From Cladorrhinum sp. PSN259 (lineage: Eukaryota; Ascomycota; Sordariomycetes; Sordariales; Podosporaceae), in the NCBI GenBank assembly GCA_033725935.1, contig MU867082.1, positions 175,390 to 239,389 of the forward strand: a stretch of DNA of 64,000 nucleotides, given 5' to 3'. The translations under genes were made by a program, and so were the position numbers. Of the stretch, positions 1-10,180 are shown one piece after another (within the stretch, counting starts at the first letter, position 1; each line of letters opens with the position of its first letter). Under the pieces are notes generated by a model. The model saw nothing but the letters and a program-made list of their open reading frames with translations. It searched no databases and was not told the DNA's origin.

Positions 1-501
1 TTCAGGGCAGGAGGGATAATTCCTTGAATTTTTATTTGTAGTTTCCGGATGATGTTATTGTGGTCGGGTCGAACTCGAAAAAGACAAAAAAGACGATAGG
101 TAAGGCGCAAACTGACAATTGCGTTGCAGTTGGGTGTTGTCGATAAGGGAATGGGAAAACACAGGGCAGCCTCCGGGCAGCCGTAAAAACCGTTGCGAAA
201 TGGGAAAAGAACGATTGCGCGCATCACAACGCGGCTTAGAGGGTCGCAAAAGTTAAATCAGCTTGCGCTGTGACCCCTGCTTAGTTTCACAAGCGCACCG
301 CGACGCGTCAAAGTCGCGTCTGTCAATTTACAGGGGTTCTTTTTAGTTGATGCTTCCCGCTAAGGAAGAACATCACGGTATCACCACCAAAAAACTGATG
401 ATCAACATTTGCAATTTCAGGAGGTTTAAGCATCTTAATAGAAAGCCAATGCGCTTGTGAAGACCAATTGAGTTCTGCGAATAACTTCAATATTGCAAGA
501 A
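1..501. other. Upstream region of RNH202, no gene seen
   Basis: No reading frame here looks like a protein. The stretch is the promoter and 5' leader of the RNase H2 subunit B gene that starts at 502. It contains a paired ACGCGT/TCGCGT element, listed separately, about 180 bp before the start codon. The gene to the left lies outside the window. Confidence 0.6.
303..321 (+). promoter_or_regulatory. Paired MCB-like element upstream of RNH202
   Basis: ACGCGTC at 303-309 is followed by TCGCGTCT at 314-321, start-to-start spacing 11 bp, about 180 bp upstream of the RNH202 start codon. ACGCGT is the MluI cell-cycle box bound by the MBF (Swi6/Mbp1) factors in yeasts. That it works here is inferred from the same arrangement at 3178 and 30338. 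Confidence 0.45.
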
Positions 502-1776
502 ATGGCGCGAACCCGATCTGCCAAAGGCGCCGCTGCCACAGGAAAGACCGCTTCAAAAGACAAGGCGACGACTACATCATCATCAACCTCTCTTTACACT
601 CTCCCAGACCCTCCCGCGAACCCACCGAAGCTCTTTGTGATTCCCAAGTCCGCGACCCCCGGAGCGCGCATAATAACCCTCCAAAACCCACGATATTCAA
701 AGCCAACCCGATACCTTGTCTGTCCATCAACGGGCTTCTATGAATTCACCAAGATCACCACCCCATCTCCATCCTCCAACCCGCGAAGTTGGCTTCTCTC
801 GCCATCTTCTCCCGAACCCTCGTCAACAACAATTGAATCCCCCGACCTCTTCCTCGCCACCCTCTTCGACCCCTTATTCCTCCTCCTCCCAGCCTTATCA
901 ACCCCAGGGAAGCGCATGTTCCTTTCCCCAGACGACCATCTCGATGCCCTTCCCAATCCAGACCGTCACCTCTCCCAGATCTTAACATGGGAACCCACGC
1001 GAAAGCTCGTAGAACAACGAATGTCCGTCATCTGTGACACCGTCGAAGCAGGAGACGAGAACATGTACAGACTGAACGAGAAAAAGCTACTAGCCGAGAT
1101 CGTGTCAAAAGCGAAGAAGATGTCAGAAAACCTCCCAAAAAGCATGGATGAAAAGTTTGTCCGCAAAGCGCTCGAAGCCCCCGTCATGGCCGTCAAGAGT
1201 GCGCAGGCCGGCTCCTCAGAATCGGAAACCGCTGAATCCGAGCAATCAAAAGGAGACACACCGGCCTCTTTAAAATCACAAGAGAGCGTCAGCACCACCA
1301 CCACCACCACATCCATTTCCGCCTCAGATAGCCAAGTCTCGGTGGCCTCAACAACCATAACCGAACCAGACGTGGAAATAATATCCTCGGCAATGGTCGC
1401 CTCGCCGCAGATTCTCAACCTGCAACGGTTACGGGTCGCATTCAACTTTATCTGCTCTTCATACATTCCGCCGTCCATCTCTTCTGCCCTGAAAGAAGCA
1501 TTTTCCTCTGCCTGCGATAAGATTGACTTCAAGCCGTTAGACGAGTACTTGGAGAAACTGGCAAAACTGAGACAGGAAGCTGCTGCGTCCAGATCGAATG
1601 ATTTCGCCGGAAAGAGAGGCAGGGATGAAGAAGACGATGAAAGGGCAGAGAAGAAAAGGAAAATGGAGGCTGAGGAGAAGGTGAAGAAGGCCAATCAGAG
1701 TAGGGGAGTGAAGAAGCTGGCGAAGGTCAATACGATGGGGATGAAGAAGATGAGTGACTTCTTCAAGAAGAAGTAA
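502..1776 (+). CDS. RNH202: Ribonuclease H2 subunit B
   Basis: Single-exon gene of 424 residues. The ATG at 502 is chosen; the frame is open a few codons further up but without an ATG. It is the non-catalytic B subunit of the nuclear RNase H2 trimer, which removes single ribonucleotides and RNA:DNA hybrids. The family's N-terminal barrel region is visible (residues about 30-165: FVIPKSATPGARI, YEFTKITTP, then the RMFLSPDDHLDAL block), followed by the helical part with DTVEAGDENMYRLNEKKLL. The middle (about 230-300) is Ser/Thr-rich low complexity. The last residues, MKKMSDFFKKK, have the form of a PCNA-interacting (PIP) box, as the B subunit has in animals. The C-terminal third carries Lys/Glu-rich nuclear-localisation-like stretches. 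It converges with DUO1, the two stop codons being 247 bp apart. The assignment rests on motif recognition. Confidence 0.85.
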   Translation: MARTRSAKGAAATGKTASKDKATTTSSSTSLYTLPDPPANPPKLFVIPKSATPGARIITLQNPRYSKPTRYLVCPSTGFYEFTKITTPSPSSNPRSWLLSPSSPEPSSTTIESPDLFLATLFDPLFLLLPALSTPGKRMFLSPDDHLDALPNPDRHLSQILTWEPTRKLVEQRMSVICDTVEAGDENMYRLNEKKLLAEIVSKAKKMSENLPKSMDEKFVRKALEAPVMAVKSAQAGSSESETAESEQSKGDTPASLKSQESVSTTTTTTSISASDSQVSVASTTITEPDVEIISSAMVASPQILNLQRLRVAFNFICSSYIPPSISSALKEAFSSACDKIDFKPLDEYLEKLAKLRQEAAASRSNDFAGKRGRDEEDDERAEKKRKMEAEEKVKKANQSRGVKKLAKVNTMGMKKMSDFFKKK

Positions 1777-2023
1777 GAATGATGGTGTATTTACGGATGC
1801 TTGAATAATGGTGCTGGTTGGGTTTCCAATATGAGGGTCTTCTATATATGAGTGTGCTGTACATAACGGCTGGATATGGGCAAATACCTCAAGGTATACG
1901 GTCTGGCGTTTTTAAGGTTAAATGGTCATCACGGTTGTGGCAAATGTTTAAAAACGTTATTTTCACGGCATGTTGTTGCCCCTGAAAAACTCTCATATTA
2001 TTATTTGCTCTTGATGCAGAGCA

Positions 2024-2867
2024 TTACGTTCCTCTCGACTTCGCACCCCTCGTATACCCAAACCCACCCCTTCCTATCCCGGAAGCAGGTCTTGAGCTAG
2101 AGCCACTGCTACCACCAGACGCTGAACCACCGGCCCCATACCCCGAGGATGCTCCGCCCCTACTACTCAACCCTCTGGCTCTTCCCCTCGTCAATCCACC
2201 GCGTCCCCTTGTTGTAGAAGAAGAAGCAGTCGAAGCCCCAGCCGCCCGTTTCCTCTCCTCCTCCTCTGCCCTCCTTCTTGCTTCCTCCCGTCTCCGTTCA
2301 GCCTCGACCGCCCGTCGTTCAACCTCCTGCTGCTTAGCCAGTGCTTCCGCATCAATGTCGAGCAGATCCTGCGTTGCGCCGTTCCAGTTCGGATTGAGGA
2401 TCAAGCGCTGGTTATGTTCCGTCTGCGAGAGGATGCGAGTCCAGGTGTTGAGTAAAGTGGAAGCGTTGTCTACTGTCTTCGAGACGGTCTGATAATGGTA
2501 GAAATCACATGTGCAACGGTCAGCAATTATTACTAGAATATATGGGATAGTAATTTATGTTTTTTTTTTTCTTTTTCTGCGGTGTTTTGTGTTTACATAC
2601 ACCCATGTTTCCCTTTGCTCTTTCGAGTGTGCTAATGACGCCCTCGATTACTGTGTTGATGTTTCGCACTCCCTCTAGTTCTCTCTGCAGGGCTGCTTCC
2701 CTGCTCTCGTCGGTCTCGAACCTTGTGTTATTGCTGTTACTGCTCTGCTGCTGTGGTGTTATTGACCGTCCGCCAGATGCTCCCGGGGCTCTGTTCGACG
2801 CGGGAGTTGGGGTGGCATAAAGATGGTGATTGTCCTCCTGGTCGGAGCTGTCAAAGTTGTCGGTCAT
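2024..2867 (-). CDS. DUO1: DASH complex subunit Duo1
   Basis: Two exons, 2867-2601 and 2488-2024, joined across a 112-nt intron (donor GTATGT, acceptor TATCAG, phase 0) give 243 residues. Duo1 is part of the DASH/Dam1 ring that couples kinetochores to spindle microtubules. The family core spans the splice: ALQRELEGVRNINTVIEGV and LERAKGNMG in exon 1, then TVSKTVDNASTLLNTWTRIL and SQTEHNQRLILNPNWNGATQD in exon 2. After it come a charged coiled-coil-like stretch rich in Glu/Arg and a Gly/Ser/Arg tail with RGG-like repeats, probably disordered. It faces the unknown gene at 3863 across a roughly 1-kb promoter containing MCB-like boxes, which suits a cell-cycle gene. Identification is firm; the splice is forced by the conserved core. 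Confidence 0.9.
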
Positions 2868-3862
2868 TGCGAATTGGCTCTTTTATGTGATCTATCTGTT
2901 TAGGACAAGTAAAGGGCTGTGCGTTTCCTCTCTGGTGCTTTACAAATATGTCAAGCACTCGAGATGGAACTGACATATGACGTTTGGTCTGCTTCAAAAC
3001 TACCACTACCAAAGGAGTTTAAGGCTTGTTCCGCATTTCCTGCCCAGATCTCAGTGGCCCGGTGCGGGGCTCCCCGCAGAGGCCAAGCGGGACCACCAGC
3101 GACCACGCAGTGGCACGCACCTTGCAAGGCGGCTTCCCGCTCGTACCTGTGCTCCGCGTCGCGTCTTGTTGCGTTTTACGCGTCACTTTCGCGTATCCCA
3201 GCCGTTCCAATTGTGCTATTTGTGCAGGTGGAGCGTCGTATTCATACAATTGTGCAAAACGGAAAATGACAGGGTTTTGAATGGGGAATCGTATTTCAAT
3301 TTGACTTGCTATTGTTGACCGCCGCTCATCGTGCCCCCAACCACCTACTTCATCCCTCACACCCAGCCTTCATCGCAAGCTTTTTTTTGCCCTTACAACC
3401 CTACAACTACCAAGTATCTTGAAAATCCACACTTCTCCATACTCTCTTTCAATTACTAGGATATCCTGGAGACACACAGTTACCCCTCGATACCGAAATT
3501 GGACCTGGGAGGCGAGTCCTGCGCGGTTTGTTTTGATTCTTCACAAACACTCTCACAACCCTCATCTCAACCCTCATCTCATCACCCCTTCGCCGTCTTG
3601 GTCGCACGACTTTTGGCGGGCGCTACCCATTTCCCCATTTCCCTGGTTGATCAATACACCAACCACTTACCCTCCACTGCCCCCCCGCATACCTTCCCGT
3701 TCTCGATAACCTCCTTTTCGCCGTATTAGCAATACTGCCCATTTCATTTTCCCTCGCCGAGAGCTGGTCTACATTTGGCGCGCACACAATTCCCATCTTG
3801 CGATTGAATTGAAATTCGTCCAAAAGAACCTCGCAACATCGCAACACCGCAACACCGCAACA
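2868..3862. other. Divergent intergenic promoter, DUO1 / gene at 3863
   Basis: About 1 kb between two divergently transcribed genes. Several 75-115-codon open frames are present, but none shows domain-like composition or a good start context, so I call no gene. The segment 3151-3195 is rich in CGCGT motifs. The right half is pyrimidine-rich, as expected for the 5' leader of the gene at 3863. Confidence 0.6.
3151..3195 (+). promoter_or_regulatory. Cluster of MCB-like boxes between DUO1 and the gene at 3863
   Basis: Within 45 bp there are CCGCGTC then TCGCGTCT (3159-3166), ACGCGTC (3178-3184) and TCGCGT (3189-3194). The last two repeat the ACGCGTC...TCGCGT arrangement with 11-bp spacing seen before RNH202. 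The cluster lies about 310 bp from the DUO1 start codon and about 670 bp from the start at 3863. Confidence 0.45.
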
Positions 3863-5246
3863 ATGACGGAGCTTGCGGCGCCCTCCACCCCGACTGCGGG
3901 CTCAAGGATCCGTACACCAGACGCTCCGCAGTTTGGGTACTCTGATCACTACGAGCCTTATACTCCCCGCAAGTCGACGCGCATCGCGGCAAAGACGGCA
4001 TCCAACGTCACCCCACCCCCCAAGCAGTCTTCTTCGCGTGAGTACACCAACAAGTCGCAGTCTCAGAGCTCAATTGGGTCGCCTAAGAAGCAGCTCAAGA
4101 AGCTGTCCGTCTCAGACACCACGGATTCGGCCGAGCTTGTTCCCCAGAAGAAGCGCATGCCGGCGACGGTCGAGTCCTCGTCGCGTCGCGTGTCATCGGG
4201 CACCCTGACGGCTTCGAGCACTGCGACTGCCGCAGCTGCTCTTGGCCTCAGTGCCACTGCCTCAACCTCGGTTGGAATGCTCATCACTCCGGCAAAGACG
4301 CCACAGAAGGCTCCCACTCCCAAGGCCAAGGCCAAGGTCTCGAGCTTTGCTCGCACTTTGTTCCGGACCGAGGAGGACAGCATGCCCACTCGCAAGTCGC
4401 AGACCTCGGGCTATGTGCTTGATAGCATGTTCCAGGATGAAAGCTTCGACTCCATCGAAATCCACATCGACTCCAACGAGCGAATCCCCGAAGTCGATCG
4501 CACCGAGGAGAATCCGTTCATCTTGGACGAGTTGACGGTTCCGACCGAGCGGCGCCGCAGCGAGCGCCAGAAGGCAAAGCAGATCAACGATCAGCTGGTC
4601 AGCATTCCTGGCGAGGGCAAGATCACAGTCGAGGAGGCTGTGAAGCGCACTGACGGCATGCTCATCACTTTGTAAGTTTTTTTTCGATCCTCTGTGAATT
4701 GGCTTTTGCTAACTTTTTGTGTGCAGCCGTGGCAAGAGACAATTCCGCAAGTTCACTGCTGAGGAGGCTCGCGAGGAGGCTGTCGAGGGTGGTCTCGAGA
4801 GCGCTGTCGAGTCTCCCACTCGCAATGTTTTCACTCGCTCCTCTGTCAAGCCCCGTCTTCTGTTCCCGCAGGCTCAGACCAAGGTGCCCGCGGTCCCCAC
4901 AATCAGCGTGGAGGACGAGGAGGCGGAGACAGATATCGAGGATCACGTCTTGTCGGAGCCTATCACACCCACCGATGATGCCGCTGCGGAGCCGATTCCT
5001 GATACCCCCAAGGGTCCGCTTTTTGGTTTGCCCACTTCGCCTCCGGCTACCACCCGCACCAAGCGATTCGCGAACAAGGCTGCGTCCCCAACCACCAAGT
5101 CGAAGAAGGCTGCCACTCCTAAGAAGACAAGCCCATTCGACGCGTGGCAACGCACCAAGTCCCGCTCCGCAGCCGAGAGCAGCAGCAGCCATAAGCGGGC
5201 TGGGTCGCCCATGCCTGGCAAAGCGTCCAAGCGCAATCGTGTCTAA
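3863..5246 (+). CDS. Uncharacterised disordered basic protein, probably nuclear
   Basis: Two exons, 3863-4671 and 4727-5246, joined over a 55-nt intron (GTAAGT, GCTAAC branch point, TGCAG) give 442 residues. I do not recognise a named family. Most of the protein is low-complexity Ser/Thr/Ala/Lys/Pro with many TP and SP sites (candidate CDK sites) and several Lys/Arg clusters, including a terminal KASKRNRV, which suggests a nuclear location. Two blocks look ordered and possibly conserved: residues about 190-225 (GYVLDSMFQDESFDSIEIH, then DSNERIPEVDRTEENPF), and about 255-290 around the splice (EGKITVEEAVKRTDGMLITF, then RGKRQFRKFTAEEA). The splice joins the second block cleanly, which supports the model. 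The start follows from the family-like opening MTELAAPSTPTAGSRIRTP; upstream in-frame codons look like leader. It shares its promoter region with DUO1, so cell-cycle expression is possible but only inferred. Confidence 0.75.
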
Positions 5247-6481
5247 AATCATGATTTCTTTCAGATTTTTTTCTTTTTCGATTTCGAAACTTGGTACGGG
5301 ATCCATCAGGCGTCGTTGCGGGGCATATTACAGGTCTTCTCTCTACAACACTACAGTTTTTTTTTTTTTTTACGGCGGACATTGTTTGGCGTTCAGGCCA
5401 GAAGGTTATTTTCAGAGATGAATTTCTCTCTTTTTGCAAAATGTTTTCCGGAAGCATGGCATATTAACTCATTTTTATTGGGATTGCAAAGCAGCAGGCA
5501 GGCCGGTTTGTTTGGTGTTGAAGCTTCTCACATTGTTTTGTTTCGAGAGCTCTCACTTGGTCAACGCCTTTTATTAGTATTTGGTTTTCCGTCTTGATTT
5601 CGGTTTTTCTCTCTATCAACGATCAATCATGATCATGCCTCTAGTCGGCCGCCTTTGCGATAACCGTCAGGGAAGGGGCAGTGGGCTTTGGACATATTTG
5701 GAGATGTCTTCGACGGCCTTCTTACGTCTTGTTTGGATTATGGGAAGAATCGGGTAGCTCATTAGGGTTAGTCGAGGTTTTCCATATCAGTATTGTAATT
5801 AGGTAGCCTTTTTATTACTGGAAATGCGCGCGTGGCCTTGTGTCCCCGGAGGAGGAGGAAGAAGAAGTTATTCGGGATACGTATTGGAGGGTCAGCCCAA
5901 CAAACAAACAAACAAACAAACAAGCCACGCGCTGCGAAGAATCATCAAGGCAGACATATGCCAGGCAATTAAATTAGTTTATTACTTTACCCTCCCTCTC
6001 TTTGCTCTTGACCTTTGTGCTTTGCGTTTTAGTCTACTGCAACCACCATCACCACGTGGATCAACGCAATGTACCTTTCAATGTCAAACAACGTCAACTC
6101 ATGCCAAGCGTTGATACACACACATGGTTTCCTTGCATTTCTCCGCTCTTGACAAGTAATTACCCCACCTCCAGACCACATCACAACTGCAGGACAACCC
6201 GACCCGAAGGGGTAAAAAACGTCAATAGAGGGGCAACTTTCGTTTTTAAGCTTCTGGGTTTTAAAGCCGAGGTCTTCGTCTGTTTGCTTTTTTTTATACT
6301 TTTGGTTCAACGGTACTTTCTGCTCATCGCAACCATCTGTTCCCTTCACCAGGTACATGAAAGCAGAGAGCACAAAGCATCCAAAAACCTTTTTACCCCG
6401 CCATCATCACAAGCCTTTCTTTTTTCCCCTTATCTCGACACACTTTCTTTCCAAAGGGATCGGAAAAAGAAAAGATAAAAA
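5247..6481. other. Intergenic: 3' end of gene at 3863 and leader of PBY1
   Basis: No coding potential supported. It contains a T-rich stretch near 5350 and an AAAC microsatellite at 5899-5923. Open frames of 80-160 codons near 5316, 5824 and 6002 have the composition of untranslated leader and no recognisable domain. Confidence 0.55.
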
Positions 6482-9354
6482 ATGCACATCCTCGTAGTCA
6501 ACGACGACGGCCCTCCGTCCCCTCACTCTTCCCCCTACGTGCACTCTCTTGTGAGAGAACTCCAGGACTACGGCCACAGAGTCTCGGTCTGTCTCCCGCA
6601 CACGCAGCGCTCATGGATCGGAAAAGCGCACATGATAGGGCAGACGGTGAAGCCCCTCTACTATCGGCCTCCGCCTCTGGGCGAGCCGGCCGCGGGGCTG
6701 GTTCACGAGGACGAGAGGCAGGATTCTCACGGGACCACGCATACTCGTCCCTCAACCCACCCGGGGACGGAAGAATGGATTCTAGTCGACGGCACCCCCG
6801 CCAGCTGCGTGCAGATTGGGCTTTATCATTTTTTCAAGGACAAGGGCCCCGTTGACCTCGTCGTGTCGGGTCCTAATTACGGACGGAACTCTACGGCCGT
6901 TTTCGCGCTGAGCAGCGGGACGCTGGGAGGAGCGCTCGAGGGTGCCGTGTGCAAGAAGAGGGCGATCGCGCTCAGTTATGCTTTTTTCACGCGGAATCAC
7001 GATACCGAGATTATTAGGAAGGCTAGCAGGCAGAGCGTGAGGGTTATTGAGGCGCTCTGGAAGCAGTGGCCCGAGGACGGGAGCGTGGATTTGTACAGCG
7101 TTAATGTTCCCCTCTTGGAAGGGTTGGAGGAAGGCAAGGTTTTATTTACGCCCATGTTGCAGAATTACTGGGGGGCGGGGAGTTGTTTCACTGAGGTCGA
7201 TGGGAGCGTTGCTGGGGAGGTTGAGGATGAAGAGAGGATCAGGGAGGGCGAGAAGACTCCTGAGGAGGAAGAAGAGAAGAAGGTGTTGGAAGGAGGGTTG
7301 CACACGCACAAGCACTTCAAGTGGAGTCCGAGGTTTACGGATGTTTATAAGAGTGTCGATGAGGCGCCACCTGGGAATGATGGGTGGGCTGTCAATGAGG
7401 GGCATACAAGGTGAGTTTTGTTTTACTGTCGGTGTTTGATGGGTTCTGCTAACATGTTGGGAATATAGTGTCACACCACTCAAAGCCAACTTCTTCCAAG
7501 CTTCCACCAACCTTCATGGTAGTGAGTTGCAATTGTAAGTAACAAGATGAATCGGTTTTATTGTTCCCCTTTTTTGGTTTGAAGAACAAGCAAGCAATGG
7601 GTACAACAGAACAGCAAGGAGCGGGAATGAGAAGGGTATTTTCATGAACATACACACACACACACACACACACAAGGCGACGAAAACACCAAGATAAAGA
7701 ACAACAGAAGATAATAGAGCATAGAAAGGCCAAATTTCAATCTAGAACATTAGACAGAAGCAGAAGCCGCTCTAAAGACACACAAGTCACACAAACACAA
7801 AACTTACAACTATACACCTTTCTCATCAACTGCCCCTCTTCTTTGCATTTGCGTGCTTGTTTGTAAATCTGTTCGTTTTCTTATTCTTTTTTTCCCAGGG
7901 ACCAGACAATAACAAGTAGACGATCCTCCTTCAACACCACCACTAACGCCACCGTCACAACCACCCTGCCCATCCACCCGAAACCTACGGCCACCACCAC
8001 TTCTCAACAACAGCAGCAACCAGTCTACTTCCTAATCAACTACGGCGACGACTACGTACAACCACTAATCCTCTCGGCCATCAAAAAACTCTTGCCTCCT
8101 GACTCTTACACTCTCCTACCGACACCAAGCGGCTGGGACGCAACGACCAACCCGGAGATCTCTCTATCTTCTCTCATCCCCACTCCCGAGTGCAAGATTG
8201 TGCAAATAATGCCCTACGAGTCCCTGGACTTTGACTTCGCCACGAGCCACCCTTCCTGGGCTCTCGTAAACGCCTACGTGATCCGCAAGGCGCTGATAAG
8301 GAAGCACTACCTGGGCGTGACCGTCGACCAGTGGCTGCCGAAGCACCCGGACTCGATACTGAAAAGAAACGTAAAGAGGTCCGAGGCGTTCGAGGTTGAC
8401 TATGCCGAGTTTCTGGAGGACGCGCTCGTCGAGTGCTGGGATCTGAACGCCAGCATGGAGAGGAACGCCAACGTTAACAGTGAGAGCGAAGACGAAAAAG
8501 AGTGGTGGATCCTGAAGCCGGGCATGTCGGATCGCGGGCAGGGGATAAGGCTGTTTAGCACGATGGAGGAGCTTCAAGAAATTTTTGATGGGTGGGAGGA
8601 AGAGGAGGGAGACGGCACTGATGAGGAGGGTGGTGGTGATGATGATGAGGAAGGTGGTGACGGAGTAATGGCGTCGCACCTCCGCCACTTTATTGCCCAG
8701 CCGTACATCCATCCGCCTCTGCTCATCTTCTCGGACCGCCGCAAATTCCACATCCGCGTCTACGTCCTCTGCCTCGGATCCATGAAGGTGTACGTCTACA
8801 GGGACATGCTCGCCTTGTTCGCGGGCAAGGAATACGTCCCGCCCTCGTTCGGGACAGCGGACCTGGATTCCCACCTCACCAATACCTGCCTGCAGGGAGA
8901 AGGCGGCGCAAAGGACGCGGAATCAGTGAGGAGGTTCTGGGATTTGAAGGACGATGATATAAGCCAAGAGAGACTGGAAAATATCTGGAGACAGATCTGC
9001 GAGGTCACGGGCGAGGTGTTCGAGGCGGCCGCCAGGGGGATGATGGTGCACTTCCAGCCGCTTGAGAGCGGGTTTGAGGTCTTTGGGCTTGATTTCTTGG
9101 TTGGAGGTGGGGGGAGAGACGGAAATGACGATACGGCGTATTTGTTAGAGGTTAACGCCTTTCCTGATTTCAAACAGACGGGGGAAGGGTTGACGGGTGT
9201 TGTCGGTGGGTTCTGGGAGGGGGTGGTGAGCGTTGCCGTTAAGGGGTTTGTGCAAGGTGGTAGCAACAGGGAAGGAGAAGAAGAAAAATATAAAGGGATG
9301 ATGATGGAGCTGGTTAGGGATGTTGATTTGGGGAGGAGGGGAGGGTTTGCTTAA
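6482..9354 (+). CDS. PBY1: SurE-like phosphatase / tubulin-tyrosine-ligase fusion (Pby1 type)
   Basis: Three exons, 6482-7410, 7469-7534 and 7899-9354, spliced in matching phases, give 816 residues, close to the yeast P-body protein Pby1 with the same two-domain order. Residues 1 to about 330 are a SurE-like nucleotidase domain: MHILVVNDDGPPSP with the metal-binding Asp pair at 8-9, VSGPNYGRNST, and SSGTLGGALEGAV. Exon 2 encodes only 22 residues (TPLKANFFQASTNLHGSEL region), completing that domain. A Thr/Ser/Gln linker (about 332-372) leads to a tubulin-tyrosine-ligase ATP-grasp domain (about 372-816) with WWILKPGMSDRGQGIRLF, RKFHIRVYVLCLGSMKVYVY, HLTNTC and LLEVNAFPDFKQTG. An acidic Glu/Asp/Gly insertion sits at about 560-590. 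Intron 2 is 364 nt, the longest in the window, and carries an AC repeat. The real substrate of this family is unsettled; a P-body role is known only in yeast. Confidence 0.88.
7652..7674. repeat. AC dinucleotide microsatellite in PBY1 intron 2
   Basis: About eleven AC units within the 364-nt second intron of PBY1. Likely variable between strains. Confidence 0.8.
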
Positions 9355-10180
9355 ACTAGAGGGGTGAACCTTCGTCATCAAGTAAGGAGGGGAAAAAAAA
9401 CATTCATGATCGAAGCGGTTCAAGGTTTCAAGGGGAAAAAAAAAACCGGTTTGAGTAAGGAGGATGGAATGCCCAAAGGGCGTCGCGCGGCTGTGTACGT
9501 ATAGTACTTCTTTACGTTTGATAGATATTTGTTGGAGTTTCACACATAAAATAAAAAAAAGTTTGCTTTTCTGCTCTTTTTTTTCCATCTAAACTTTGGT
9601 TTCATATAGTATTTTTTCTTCCCCCATCATCTTATCTTGACACTATACAGAATACGTACGGTACAAAGGAACATTATGAACACAACCCATCGTGCAATCA
9701 TTATTAAATAGGTACATACGTAGCATAGCTTAGCCTGCTCCATGATAGATGATGAATTTGCTTGCTCTAAACTACATGTACCATACCACGCCATGAAATC
9801 CATTTTGTCTATTCGTTTTTTTCTGTCTCTCTTACTTTCTTTTACCATGTTACGCCAATTATATTCCATACAGAAAATAATAATAGTAATAAAAATCCCG
9901 GGTATCATTTGTTTCTCTCTGTTTGTTGAATGAAATCGAAGAGAAAAAAAAAAAAGCCCTCACGTTGCTCATAATAAACCTTCGCCTTCGCGCCTCCCCC
10001 CCCCCCCCCCCCCCCCCCCCAAAATAAATCATATCTTCAAAGAATCACAAGTAACCCAAACAACCAGAAACAAACATCCCAACCCATCCATCCCTTAAAG
10101 CCTCGCTGACACCACCACCAGCAGCCTAAAAAGACCTTTTCAATAACCAAGAAAAAAAGCCTTTTTCTTGAAAACACCTT
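9355..10180. other. Convergent intergenic region PBY1 / SIR2
   Basis: Holds the 3' ends of two converging genes. The sequence is A/T-rich with several A and T runs and a 25-base C run at 9996-10020. No coding sequence is supported. Confidence 0.6.
9996..10020. repeat. Homopolymer run of 25 C
   Basis: Uninterrupted C from 9996 to 10020 just beyond the 3' end of the SIR2 gene. The exact length may be unreliable because such runs are hard to sequence. Confidence 0.75.

Noticed and set aside
966..1694. 242-codon open frame on the minus strand
   Set aside because: Antisense shadow of RNH202.
8164..8874. 236-codon open frame on the minus strand
   Set aside because: Antisense shadow of the tubulin-tyrosine-ligase domain of PBY1.
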